From positions 49,284-113,283 of the forward strand of contig LLCB01000253.1 in the NCBI GenBank assembly GCA_001414345.1: DNA of 64,000 nt. The letters are read 5' to 3'. The position numbers and the translations under genes were made by a program. This document shows positions 48,137 through 58,665 of this stretch, in pieces; position 1 is the first letter of the stretch, and every line of letters starts with the position of its first letter. This DNA is from Hymenoscyphus infarciens (lineage: Eukaryota > Ascomycota > Leotiomycetes > Helotiales > Helotiaceae). A model generated the notes under the pieces. It saw nothing but the letters and a program-made list of their open reading frames with translations. It was not told the DNA's origin and did no database searches.

Positions 48137-48820
48137 CGAATCGGATACGAATCGGTCGAAATACGCTTTCTATCAGGACCAAGGAAAGTGAGCTCTTAAC
48201 TGAGTTATCACTGTCAATCACAACCGAACGACTTCCGACTTTACTCTGAATTCGCCTCCGACTATTCTGAACTTTTTCAGACCTACACTCTTTTTCATTT
48301 GAATTCTTCGAATCGGATACGAATCGGTACGCTCTCAAAGGGATAGTGACCTCTTAGCTGAGTTATCACTGTCTACGACATTATCAACTTTTTCCTTTCC
48401 GAATTCACTCTGAGTCCCCGCCGACCTCAGTTTAGACGAACTTATTTTCTTTTACATCTGGCAGGCCAGATGTTTTATTCGAATTCGAATCAGATGCGAA
48501 TCGGTACGCTCTCGAAGTGAGCTCTTAACTGAGTTATCACTGTCACCTTCAACGTCACCTCTCGATGTTCGCCTCCGACTCTACTCTAAATTCGCTTCTA
48601 ACTTTACTCTGAACTTTTTCAGACCTACACTCTTTTAGTAATTTCGAATCGGATGCGAATCGGTAAAACCCTCGAAGTGAACTCTTAGCTGAGACATCAC
48701 TGTCAACTACAACGTTACCTCTCGATGTTCGCCTCCGACTCTGCTTTGAACTTTTTCTGATTTTACTTTGAACTTTCTCCGACCTGCCGGACAGGATCGG
48801 ACTACACTCTTTTCGCGAAT
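48137..48820. repeat. Four-unit tandem repeat, about 159-177 bp per unit
   Basis: Units begin CGAATCRGATRCGAATCGGT at 48137, 48309, 48486 and 48645. They share GAGCTCTTAACTGAGTTATC, a CTCCGACT/TACTCTGAA segment and a CTGAACTTTTTCAGACC hairpin-like block. Short minus-strand open frames across this array are by-products of the repeats, not genes. Confidence 0.88.
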
Positions 48821-49074
48821 GCTTGCTTTTGATATTGAAGGATTGGAAACGAAGTCTCTTTGTAAGCATCTACGGTTACGATTCGGACCCAAAATCGACA
48901 TCTCGACATCTCGCTTCGCTTACGACAAAGTTCGATAAACAAAGCATCTACGAACTCGGGTCAGCTACGATTCAGACCCTAACTAACTTACGACAATATA
49001 ATAATGTAACACTTACACTATCCCGATTCAGCCCTGAACGACAAGAGATAGAAGACTCGGGACGAGTCTTTTTC

Positions 49075-49086
49075 AAGGGAGGGGGA
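49075..49086 (+). promoter_or_regulatory. Polypurine tract
   Basis: AAGGGAGGGGGA directly before the 3' LTR start TGTGATGG; the expected primer site for plus-strand DNA synthesis. It is unmutated here and appears as RIP forms at 7860-7872 and 8516-8530. Confidence 0.8.
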
Positions 49087-49459
49087 TGTGATGGCCTGTC
49101 ATCTAGGCCATCCTAGATAGCCGATATTACGTGGCATATGCCGTACATATTAGCTTTCGGTAGTTGTTGTTTTACATTGTCTAATTTAGGAAGGTTACGT
49201 ACGTCTATACGTCTGTCTAGACTTTCGGACGTACTTCGTAGGGTTCGGGCTTTTGTATTAGCCGACGTATGTCGTTATTCGGTTTCGTACCCCTTTGTAT
49301 CGTCCGAACCTCTTGTATATAGCAGCCTACTCTCCTAGAGTCAGAAAAGGCCAGTTTAGCCTTTTCTTTCGTATCAGAGCCTAGTATTTACATACGTCAT
49401 TCTACCAAACGCACTCCTATATACCTCTTCTATAGTTATATATATTTCGTGCTATTATA
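49087..49459 (+). repeat. 3' LTR, nearly un-mutated
   Basis: 373 bp starting TGTGATGGCCTGTCATC and ending GTGCTATTATA. It shows the ancestral LTR sequence of the family, including an inverted CATCTAGGCCATCCTAGATAG segment near the start and AGAAAAGGCCAGTTTAGCCTTTTCT near the middle. Confidence 0.9.
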
Positions 49460-49464
49460 ATATT

Positions 49465-49626
49465 ATTTAAAAGATAGAGTAGTTACTTTTTAAGTAATTT
49501 AAAAGATATTCTAGATATTTACGATTATTTAGAAGATAAAACTATTAAGTATTAATTGAAGAATTAATAATAATCGATAAATATTAGATTTTTATTACTA
49601 GTGCTTTATAGTACTAAATAGATAGT
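49465..49626 (+). repeat. Right arm H (rest) and adjoining repeat N
   Basis: After the H arm, 49555-49626 matches 61440-61495 (CGATAAATATTAGATTTTTA, TTATAGTACTAAATAGATA). The match continues past LINE F at 55614-55650, so F landed inside an older repeat that also occurs at 61355-61545. Confidence 0.55.
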
Positions 49627-49849
49627 ATATAACTTATAGAAGAAAAAACTTTTTCAGAATTAATAAAGTAACTCTAAAAGTCTTAAAATACGTTTAAACG
49701 ATTATTAGATAGTCTAGAAAGAGACTAAAACACTCTATAATTATACTAAATAATCATAGTAGTAGTAGTAGTAGAAAAAAGAGAGGCTTATAAAGAGCCT
49801 CTATTCCCCTCTCTAGAGCACTAGCGACTAACGAAGATAGTATAATAAA

Positions 49850-50950
49850 CTAAAGAGAGTAGAGTATAAGAGAACAGAAGAGAGTATTAGACTATATAGA
49901 TATAATAAAGAAGAGCCTAATCTAAATAATACTTAACTTAGTAATAGAGAAGAGAGGTATTAAAGTAATTATTAAAGTAGTAGGAAAAGTACTTAAGTAT
50001 AAGAGAACTAGGAAGAGAGGAGATAATATAATTATATATAGAATTCTAAGAGAGAAGCTTACTATTATAGTTAAGAGAATAGAAGGAATAAAAGAGTATA
50101 GTCTAACATAGGTAGAGAGAGCTAGAACTAGGGGACTATAGAGAGGGGTAGTAACTATACTATAAAGGGAATATATAGTACTAGCTAAATATATAAGAGA
50201 GATTATAGTCTAAGTAATAGAGATAGATAAAGAGAAGGATAAGCTATTACTAAAGAAGGTAATTAGAGCTATAAATATAGATAGATATAAGGTAAGAGTA
50301 ATAGTAGCTTAAAAGCTCTAGAATAAAGATATTATAATAAGGTTTAAAAAAGAGAAGTAGGTAAGATATATATAAGATAATAGCTAGGTAAAGAAGGTAT
50401 TTAGATAAGGAATAGTAGTAGTAGTAAGAATACTAGTAGTACTTATAAAAAGAGCCTTAGTAAATATACTTAAGAATAAGATAGAGAGTATATTATAAAG
50501 TATCTCTTAAGCCTCTAGTATAAGGATACTAAAGATTATATAATAAGGAAATAGATATAGAAAGTGTTAAGAATAAGAAAGACTAGCTTAAAAGAACTAT
50601 ATTCTTAAAGTAGTAATAATAGAAGAAGTAAGAAAGCTATATATAAGAGGAATACTATAAGAGGTATAATACTTCTTATATAAAAGATATACCTTAGAAG
50701 TAGTAGTATAGAGGTACTATAAGTACTAAAAGTAGAGGTATATAGTATACTTTTATAAATAAGATAAGAAGTATACCTAGTATATATATAAGAAGTATAA
50801 AGGGAGTAAGAAAGAGTACTCTAGTAAGAAGGACTTAAAAGAATATCTAGTAAAGTATAAGAATTATAGAAGAGAATACCTAGTATTTATAAAGGAGTAC
50901 TATATAGAGGAGTAACACCGTAGGTAGGTAAGAGAACGATATCTTAATAA
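49850..50950 (+). pseudogene. LINE F ORF1 relic with zinc knuckles
   Basis: RNA-binding protein relic. Around 50709-50800 the frame reads YYKY, GYIVYF and Y-spaced residues that fit CCHC knuckles (C-x2-C-x4-H-x4-C, at least two) with Cys and His turned to Tyr. Limits are approximate; the 5' end of the element is about 200 bases upstream. Confidence 0.5.
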
Positions 50951-51199
50951 GATAACTACGTTTATAAACTTATAAAGACTTTTAAAGAAGAGTAAGGTAG
51001 AGATATCTTACCTATTTACTTTTAGCTAGAAAGAGAGCTTATAAAGCTTAAAGAAGAGGTAGAGATAGAGATCTATACTAGAGAGGCTAATAGATATAAA
51101 TAAAGTAGGATATATAAATAATAGTAACCTAACCTAGTTTTTAGAAAGGTTAAGAAGCTCTTTTAATATAATAAAGGATCTAAATAAAGAAGAAATAGA

Positions 51200-54100
51200 A
51201 GTAATCTAAACCCTACTTATAGAACTACTATAAGTATAATAGTACTATACTAGAATATAAGAAAGATACTAGAAGCTCTTAATATAGCTCTAAATTATAA
51301 GAAGGAATATAATATATTAGTAATCTAAGAACTAGCGTAGAATAGTATAAGAGACTCCTCTAGTTACTTCTTAAGCTTAAGATATAATATAATCTAGTTA
51401 GATAGAGTAGTAGTACTCTTTATATATAAAAGATACTTAAAAGTAAGCTAGACGTATGCTATAGACGAGAACTAGGTAAGTATAATAATAAGGAAGAGAG
51501 TAGATAAGACGACGGTCTACTTAGTCTATAACCTATAGATAGAGTAGATACTAATTAAGAATATACTCTAGTAAGTAAGACTAAGAAGAGTACTTATAAT
51601 AGATAACCTAAATACTTACTACCTCTTATAAGATATATATAAGAGATATAATAGAAATATAGACCTTGTTTTTAAACTTACTATACTATAGATACTAGAG
51701 AGAGATATACTCTATAGTAAAGCTACGTAGAGAAGAGAGAGCTTTTATAACTCTATAATTAACCTTACCTTCTCTACTAAAAATATAGTAACCTAGTAAA
51801 GGTTTTTAGATCTACTAGGATTAGACTATATAGCTTAACTCTTTATAATAAAAGTAGAAGAAGAGAGAAAGGTATTATAGGTGCCTAGATTTAGCTAGAG
51901 ACTAATAGACGAGATCCTAGTTAAAGTAAAAGCCTCTTACTTAGAAACACTTATAATCTAAAATATATAAGAACTTAAGAGAGTAATATAAAGACTTATA
52001 AAGGACCTTTAAAGGATAGTAAAGGCCTTAACGCTACTCTAGAAGCTAGATAGAGGGAGGGTATAGCCCTAGTAGAATATAAAGGTTAAAGAAGCGTTAG
52101 AGAAGGTAAGGAGATATAAAAAGACCTAGAAGGAGTACTAAATAGAGAGCTTAAGGTAGTAGCTTAATAACGCTTTTTAGAAACTCTAAATAGTTAGTAG
52201 AAAGGTAAAGATAAAGAGCTAGAGAGAGGTACTAGTAGAGGTAGTAAAGGATAAAAGGAAACTCTAAATACTTAAGAAGTAGATATACTTTAAAGGATAT
52301 ATAAGACTAGAAGTACTAGTACTACTAATACTTATATTACTTAATAGAATAAAAAGTAAGACTTACTAAGAGAAGGTTTATATTCTTATAAAAAAGTTCT
52401 TCTTAGAGTTAATAGCTAACTACTTAAGTGTTTCTAATAAAGACTAGAATATTAAGAGCTTCTCTAGAAGGCATTTAGTAAGCTAATATATAACTAAGAA
52501 GTATATTAAGATAGCTATAAGATTAGTATTATAGAAAGTACTAGGATTTAATATACTAGTAAATAGCTTTTTAAAAGCTTATAATAAACTACTTTATAAA
52601 GTACTTACTATAATAGTAGAAGTAAGCTTCTTTCTATAACACTTCCTATCTTACTTCTATTATATAAAGGTAGTAGTACTAAGAAAACTAGATAAAATAA
52701 CTAAGGAGTAGAGTAAGGCAGAAGCCTACTAGCTAATAGTACTACTTTTAACTATAGATAAGATCCTTAAAAAAGTAATAGTATAAAGGCTTATATAGCT
52801 TATAAAGGAAATAGTAATACTACTAGAGCTATAAATAGATAACTAGAAATACTAAAATATAGAGCTAGTAATTAGAATAGTAATAGAGAGTATATATATA
52901 ATATAAGAAAATAAGAGCTACGCGTCTCTAGCTTAACTAGATATAGTAGAAGCTTTTAACTAAGTAGACTATATATAGCTACTTTATATATTAAGAGAGA
53001 AGGAGGTTCTATAATAGATAGTAATATAGATAAGAAGCTTCCTCTCTAGACGAAAGGCTATACTATTCTTTAATAGATAATTAGTAGATAAAAGAAACCT
53101 TAAATAAGATATCTTATAAGAATTAGTACTATTACTAATACTATTTATCCTCTTTGTCTTAATACTATATAAGAACCTAGTAAGAATTAATAGGCTTATT
53201 ATAGTAGACTTCGTAGATAATATAAATCTACTTATAATATTAAAAAGTATAGTAGTAAACTATAAAATACTTAAGATAGCTTAAAGAGTATATAATAAGT
53301 AAGTAAATAAGTAAGAGATAGCTTTTAGCTTAAAGAAGATAGTACTTATATACTTTATAAGAATAAGAGTATTATAGAGGAAGATAGTCTAATTTAAAGA
53401 GATAAGGCTTATACTAGTTAAATATATAAGGTTCTTAGAAGTAGAGCTTAATAGGAAACTAAACTAGAAGGTATATTAAGAAAGAGTTTAGAAGAAGCTT
53501 ATAATATAAACCTTTATACTTATAAAGCTTACTAGAAAAACATAGAGAGTAGACTACTACTAAGTAAGGTAAATATATATAGTAGTAATAAAGAGTGTAA
53601 TAGTATATAGAGCGTTAGTATAGTACTATACTATACTAAAAGAAGGGAATATAAAGAGAATAGTAAAGAGCTTCTCTATATAATAATTAGAATACTTATA
53701 AGTAGTAATAAGGGTATATAAAGCTACTCTAGTTTAAAACCTAGAAGTTAAAGTAGACTATATACTAATTAACTTATATCTTAATCTATAAGTAGCTACT
53801 TTTAAGAGAAAGTTCTAAAGGTCTAAGCTAGAGGAACTAATCTAGAATACCTATAGATATATAGTAACATAACTAAAAAGAAGAAGGAGAGATAGATTAA
53901 CAAAGGTAGAGAAGGTAATACTATACTTATAGAAAGTAAGATAGAAGTAGAAAGAAAAGTAGAGAGTAAGAGAAGTGAGATTTAAGTATAATACTATACT
54001 TATAGAATAGAAGAACTGCTTAGAGAGTTAAAGGAGAAGGACTTAAGAGAGAAACCTAATATAATATATAGAAGTATTAGATAAAGTAGACCTAGATAAG

Positions 54101-54330
54101 TAGAAGCTATAAAAGGTTTATAAGAGGCTTACTAAGACGAAGAGCTCGCTACTTATCTAAGTATAAATAAGAGTAATAGAACTAAACGCCTTCCTCTTTA
54201 TAAGAAGAGTACTAAACTAGGTTATACCGTAGTATATTTATATAAGCGATAGAGAGATAGTAAGACACCTAGTCCTATTTTACTAGGACATTCTATAAGA
54301 AAGAGACACGCTTATAAGAGCTCTAGAGAA
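51200..54330 (+). pseudogene. LINE F ORF2 relic (endonuclease and reverse transcriptase)
   Basis: Would nick the target and copy the element RNA. Endonuclease (51240-51640): YNILVIQEL (family YDILAIQEPW) and LIIDNLNTYY (LLVGDFNTHH). Reverse transcriptase (52900-53460): LDIVEAFNQVDY (family LDIKGAFDSVDY), then a LILFILFV segment and DFVDNINLL with the FVDD catalytic box at 53210-53221 (second Asp to Asn), then IRFLEVEL (IRFLGVEL). An RNase H domain downstream, common in this clade, was not confirmed. Many Gln/Trp-type stops. Confidence 0.75.
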
Positions 54331-54340
54331 GAGGATTAGA

Positions 54341-55109
54341 CAGTATAGTCAATAGTATTTAGAATATTATACTACTACGATATATTATTAGAAACCTACT
54401 TTAATACGTACTATTTATACTATTTAAATACTACGATATCTAATAATATTATCCTTTATATTATTAGTATTTTAATCGATATTATAATAATATCGTAGTA
54501 TTACTAAGCTATAATATTTAAGCTTTTTACTCTAGATTTTACCTTACTTCTTTTCAGCCTTTTATTTTAGCTTTATATAGTATAACGTATAATATAAAAA
54601 ATATATAGCTGAATAGCTAGAATTATAGATCTATTTAAATAGAGTATTTCAAAAAAAGAACTATATAAATAGCTCTTAAATTAACCTAAATATTATAAGG
54701 TTAAAAAGGTAGCCCGTGCGAGATAAAAACATGTCTAGAAACCTCTTAATATTAAGTACTAATTCGACGACAACGTTAGATTACTAGCTAGAATATAATA
54801 AACTAGTATATTGAATTCTACTAAGTTTTACTCTTTAATTATAGACAAATATTAACCAAATCGATGAATAAAAATTATTTTAGTCTAATAAGTAAGTAAT
54901 AAAAGAGTATATAGAAAAAGTGTAAATAGTCTTATTTTAAGAAAAAGTAGATTTTAGCGCTTACGAGTTATTAAAAGATATACCGTATAATATCACGATA
55001 TTACGATCGTATTATAGCGTATTTGAATACGTACTACTAGGATATTATAATAATATATTAATCTAAAATACTATAGTATTTTATTATAATAATACTATCG
55101 ACTATACTA
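54341..55109. mobile_element. hAT-type non-autonomous DNA element (769 bp)
   Basis: 8 bp duplication GGATTAGA at 54333-54340 and 55110-55117, with inverted ends CAGTATAGTCAATAGTATT and, at the right, AATACTATCGACTATACTA (the last base fits a C-to-T change). LINE D has the empty site (GATCTCTAATCCTCTTCT near 21330 on the plus strand). The 8 bp duplication and CAG-type end are hAT hallmarks. There is no transposase; the interior holds several copies of palindromic CGATATTA/TAATATCG strings. Confidence 0.82.
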
Positions 55110-55613
55110 GGATTAGAGATCTACGAGAGCTAAGAGAGACACTAGCGGATAAGAAACTAGCGCTGAGGGTAACCACTTGGCTACTTAGGCTAGAGAGACT
55201 CTAAGAGTATAAGCTAGCGCTAGAATTACTCGAGGAGAGAGAGAAGAGCGAGAAAGAGATAAAAGAAAGAGAAGAATAGAAGGAGAAAGCTAAGACACGC
55301 TAGAAGATAAGACCTTAGCTCTAACAATTCTAGAGGTAAATACACCTTCTATACTACTAATATACACCTTAGTAGGTTAAATACACTAACTTACTATACC
55401 TCTTTACTATATTACCGAGTTAGAGAGATAAGCTTCGAATAGACAGTAGTAGAAACCGAAGAAAAGAAGAATCGCACTCGTAAGAAAGCTTAAGAGGCGA
55501 AGAAGAACGAGCTAAAAGGCTATATAAACTAGAACAGAAGATATACTACTTACTCTTAGAGCTCGGCCTACGGCCTACGTAGCGTAAGAATAATAATAAT
55601 AATATAACTTATA

Positions 55614-55989
55614 TTTTCTTTTTTAAAATCTATTTTATTATATTAGAAAGTTAATATATAAACCTTATTTAGTATAAAAGACTTAGAATAAGACGTTAGA
55701 GTTAAAAATAATTAGAATTTACTATTAAAATTATATAACTTTATCTTTATTTTTAGAAACTACTAAGACTAAGTATTCTATTAGCTCTTAGCTAGAAGAA
55801 ATATTATTCTTTAGATTAACTATTTTTCCGCTAGTAATCGATATATTATTAGTTATTCTTAGAAAACTAGTATTAATTAGATTACTTAATATAATACGAT
55901 AAATATCGTAGCCTCGATATATTACTAGTAATATCGCTATCTAAGTCTATAATTATTAAAAAAGAGTATATCTTTTTTTATAGTTATAT
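55614..55989. other. Unassigned RIP-mutated DNA (continuation of repeat N)
   Basis: The first 40 bases match 61500-61540 (TTTTCTTTTTTAAA...TTTTATTATAT). The rest is AT-rich without a recognised frame and grades into normal composition near 55990. Confidence 0.4.
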
Positions 55990-57013
55990 TATAGTTTTAT
56001 CTTAAATTTCAACTTATTTTTCAAGAGCGGAAATTCGGACGTTTTTTCCGTCTCTATAGAGAGTGGTATAGTAGAGACTTATAGCGTACTACGCTATAAT
56101 GCCTCGTAAAGTGCTCTGAAGAACTCTGATTCGCTAAGCTCCCGGAAAAGGCGTCGATGCCTGAACTACAGGGCAAGGGAGCCCATAGGAAGGAATCTTA
56201 GGCCTGAAATACAGAGCTCACGCCAGATGCGGTGGGTTGGGAGGGCACTATCACAGGGCGCACTAGCTTGAAATCTGCAGCCCAAATTGTCGGTTGTCTC
56301 GAGCTCTTGAGGCAGGTACGTAGTCCGCTACTGTGCTATAAGGTCTTTATAGCCGTCCCAACAATCGACGCCTGTGCTGGTGGCATGCAATACTGGTACT
56401 AGTAGCTTCGCGGACAACCGATCGCTGGATGAAGGCAGTTACAATAGCCTCATTCCCCTGTTTTGGGATAACACGAAATCAAATCTCGCTTGGAGTTCGT
56501 AGACATCATCTTGTATTCGACGAAGTTGCTCATGCTTCCAAAATGGGAGGGTTGGCGTTCGTGGAGGAGTTGAGATAGCTCGATTTGGGCTGTTCTTCAA
56601 GATGGGTGAGCGACCTGAATATCAAGGACCTAAACGTTGAATTAGTATGTATATCTTCAGAGTTTTATTATATTTCAAAAAACATGTTCCTATCGCGGGG
56701 AGCTGGCTCAGATTTCCACTAATCGCGGGGAAAGTGGCTGGTGACATCTTGTGGCTTGACCTGATAGCCAATTATTCTCCACCACATTGAAATGGCGAGG
56801 AGATAAAATACATTGGATTTCAAGCAAGTTGTATTAGAATTCATATTGGATTGCGATAATACCATAATCTTAGTAGTGCACGAGTTCGAAATTTGGGAGG
56901 GAAGGTGCCTCTTACTGGTGAAAGGCAAGTGAGGGGCCTTCGCCAGGCCCCCAAAACATAGTTGACACTTATGCTCTTTGATTTTGATATTACCAAGTAG
57001 AGCTTAAGCTGTC
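55990..57013. other. Low-RIP single-copy-like DNA with unassigned minus-strand open frames
   Basis: CA and TG are frequent again. On the minus strand one frame is open for 60 codons (56439-56621), with WKHEQLRRIQDDVYELQARF, followed in the next frame by NEAIVTAFIQRSVVREATS. Upstream on the minus strand is a splice-acceptor-like TACTAAT...GTTTAG (about 56628-56650). This may be a frameshifted gene relic, but I recognise no family and the frames are short. GTGGCTTGACC and ATCGCGGGGA repeats occur near 56690-56760. Confidence 0.3.
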
Positions 57014-57132
57014 ACATACGACCATAGACTGAGGAGAATTGGGCATCCCGTCCGCTCTGCCATACACAAGCCTCAGATCGGCAGATTAGTAGTTGGGTGG
57101 GTGACCACCAGCGAATACCTGCTGTTGTATGT
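57014..57132 (+). rRNA. 5S ribosomal RNA
   Basis: 119 nt. It starts ACATACGACCATAG and ends CTGTTGTATGT, whose ends pair as helix I. The internal control region keeps AGTAGTTGGGTGGGTGACCA and CAGCGAATACC, and helix II is maintained by ACTGAGG pairing with CCTCAG, a compensated variant of the usual fungal sequence. Two T runs follow (57134-57138, 57142-57147), the RNA polymerase III stop. Dispersed single 5S genes of this kind are normal in filamentous ascomycetes. Helix conservation argues for a functional gene rather than a decayed copy. Confidence 0.93.
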
Positions 57133-57147
57133 ATTTTTGTCTTTTTT
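57133..57147 (+). terminator. RNA polymerase III terminator of the 5S gene
   Basis: ATTTTTGTCTTTTTT immediately after the mature 3' end. Confidence 0.85.
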
Positions 57148-58359
57148 GCCAGCTTGAGTACTAGATTCCACCTTTATGAAAATCTTAGGCATACTTTTGG
57201 TCGGAGCGAAGGCAAACTAAGGGCTTTCTATCCTAAAGTGGTTTAATTGTTGATTGTTAAAGACATTCCTAGGAACTGGTAATTAGAGGTAACTCTTTCG
57301 CCTTTTGTGGATTTATCCTCTCTACCGTCTGATTTATAACTTGTGTATTACGAACTCAAATATTACTATGAAAGCTTGAACGTATCTGCTATTTTAACTC
57401 TCTTTACACGTGGCTATATCGCCTTAGCGCGAATATTAGAAGGAGTGTAATAGTATCTATAAGAGTAAAGATTAACCAGGTGTACTATAAAACTATCTTC
57501 TTACTAAGTGGAATTCTAATAAACATTACTATTAGCTTATATAAGACTATAATTGAAACGGGAAATAAAGGACTTACGTGTAAAAAGATATAAGACATAA
57601 GAATCCTATATAGAATAAATTAAGAAGAGTAGATATCTCTAAACTTTGTTCTTTATAATACTGAATTTGAAATATTAGTTATAATCTATATACTAATAGT
57701 AAGCGGAAGAAAAACTTATATTAGTGATATAAGTATAAACAATAGTAGTAATAACTTATAACCTAAAACTTATAACGCTTATTCTAAAAGCAACTCCTAC
57801 CTAGCTATAAGTCTCGGAATAGCTTAAATAGACACTCTTAATTACGATCCTATACGGGAATCAGGATTATAGAAATAGCCTCTAACCTCACTTCTAGTTT
57901 TCTCGTCCTATTATGTTTTTAATATATTGAAATTAACTAGTATTGAATTCCTCGATTAAGAAGGGGGATACTAAGCATTAATCCTCTTTGTGCGACATTA
58001 AAAGTGTATAGTTCTTTAAAGAGCTATACTCTCGTTAGAGCAAAGAGTACGGTAATATAGCTGAAGTTAGTTAGTAATAGAGACAGGAGATAATAATAGA
58101 GATATATAGAGTTCTTTTAAGTGATTATTATATCAGATTTAGATCTAATAATAATCAACAATCTATATCGCGATATTTATAATAAATATCGTATTAGTGC
58201 CCAGGTCTGATTTTGTGCTAAATTAAATTAATCGAGGATTATCTTATAAGAACATATATACTAGAACCTACTAAGCTCGTCTCTAAAAAAGCAAAGCCTA
58301 ATCAACTTATACAAAATTCTCTTCTTCAACTCGTATGCGGGAAGACTACTGGTGTCACT
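57148..58359. other. Non-coding DNA downstream of 5S, mixed RIP level
   Basis: Normal composition to about 57420, then more AT-rich. Contains a hairpin TATAGTTCTTTAAAGAGCTATA near 58009-58030 and a palindromic TATCGCGATATTTATAATAAATATCG near 58166-58192 that resembles strings in the hAT-type element and repeat N. No gene seen. Confidence 0.45.
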
Positions 58360-58665
58360 CTATGTTAGCTTAATCTTAAATGAACTTACTGTGGATCTAT
58401 TAATTCTAGGTTCCCTATGCTTCTCTGTAAAGAGCTCAATTGATTCTCTTACGATTGTCTTCATAACGGACATGATGGCAAGAAGCTGCCTTGGAAACAG
58501 AGTCCCAACAGCTCTTACATAATAGATACCTTCAGCACCTCTCTTATCGAGCCAGTTATGGCCAAGCGGAGTGTAGGTAGGCTGAAACATCTGCTGATAA
58601 TTAAAGGGCTGGTTTTGGTGTTCATCGAGAGGCTTACTTGTTTTGTGGCACCAAGCATAGAAAGC
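58360..58665 (-). CDS. Short open frame, unassigned (possible gene fragment)
   Basis: 101 codons on the minus strand between in-frame stops. The product would start AFYAWCHKTSKPLDEHQNQP, with YTPLGHNWLDKRG in the middle, a mildly hydrophobic LFPRQLLAIMSVMKTIV stretch and a charged tail. A Met lies at 58590. Codon use looks ordinary and there is no RIP signature. I recognise no family, and overlapping frames on both strands are also open, so it may be chance or an exon of a decayed gene. Upstream DNA to 59050 gave no convincing continuation. Confidence 0.25.
   Translation of the reverse strand, partial: AFYAWCHKTSKPLDEHQNQPFNYQQMFQPTYTPLGHNWLDKRGAEGIYYVRAVGTLFPRQLLAIMSVMKTIVRESIELFTEKHREPRINRSTVSSFKIKLT

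Larger units (their letters stand above)
46326..49459 (+). mobile_element. Non-autonomous LTR element of the Gypsy-1 family (3.1 kb), half un-mutated
   Basis: LTRs of exactly 373 bp at 46326-46698 and 49087-49459 with exact duplication ATATT (46321-46325 and 49460-49464). The 5' leader (46699-46985) parallels Gypsy-1 931-1250. The rest has no gag-pol and carries a four-unit tandem repeat. A purine tract, AAGGGAGGGGGA (49075-49086), sits next to the 3' LTR. The 5' LTR and leader are RIP-mutated, whereas 46990-47420 and most of 47990-49440 keep ordinary GC content and many CA/TG pairs. The same element type, fully RIP-mutated, is J. Confidence 0.88.
49639..55601 (+). mobile_element. Tad-like LINE copy F
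   Basis: 5963 bp with exact 12 bp target duplication ATATAACTTATA (49627-49638 and 55602-55613) and a TAA-repeat 3' tail (55585-55601). It encodes a CCHC ORF1 and an endonuclease-RT ORF2 on the plus strand, both ruined by RIP. It parallels copy D in the nest at 14347-26031. A hAT-type element is inserted at 54341-55109. The last 500 bases before the tail are less mutated than the coding part. Confidence 0.88.

Noticed and set aside
48021..48901. Several minus-strand open frames of 64-105 codons
   Set aside because: They fall in the four-unit tandem repeat of an LTR element and repeat the same Ser/Arg/Lys-rich peptides from the DNA repeats; no independent coding evidence.
48823..49338. Plus-strand open frames of 97 and 66 codons at the end of the element
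   Set aside because: One runs into the polypurine tract and 3' LTR and the other lies wholly within the LTR; open only because this part escaped RIP.
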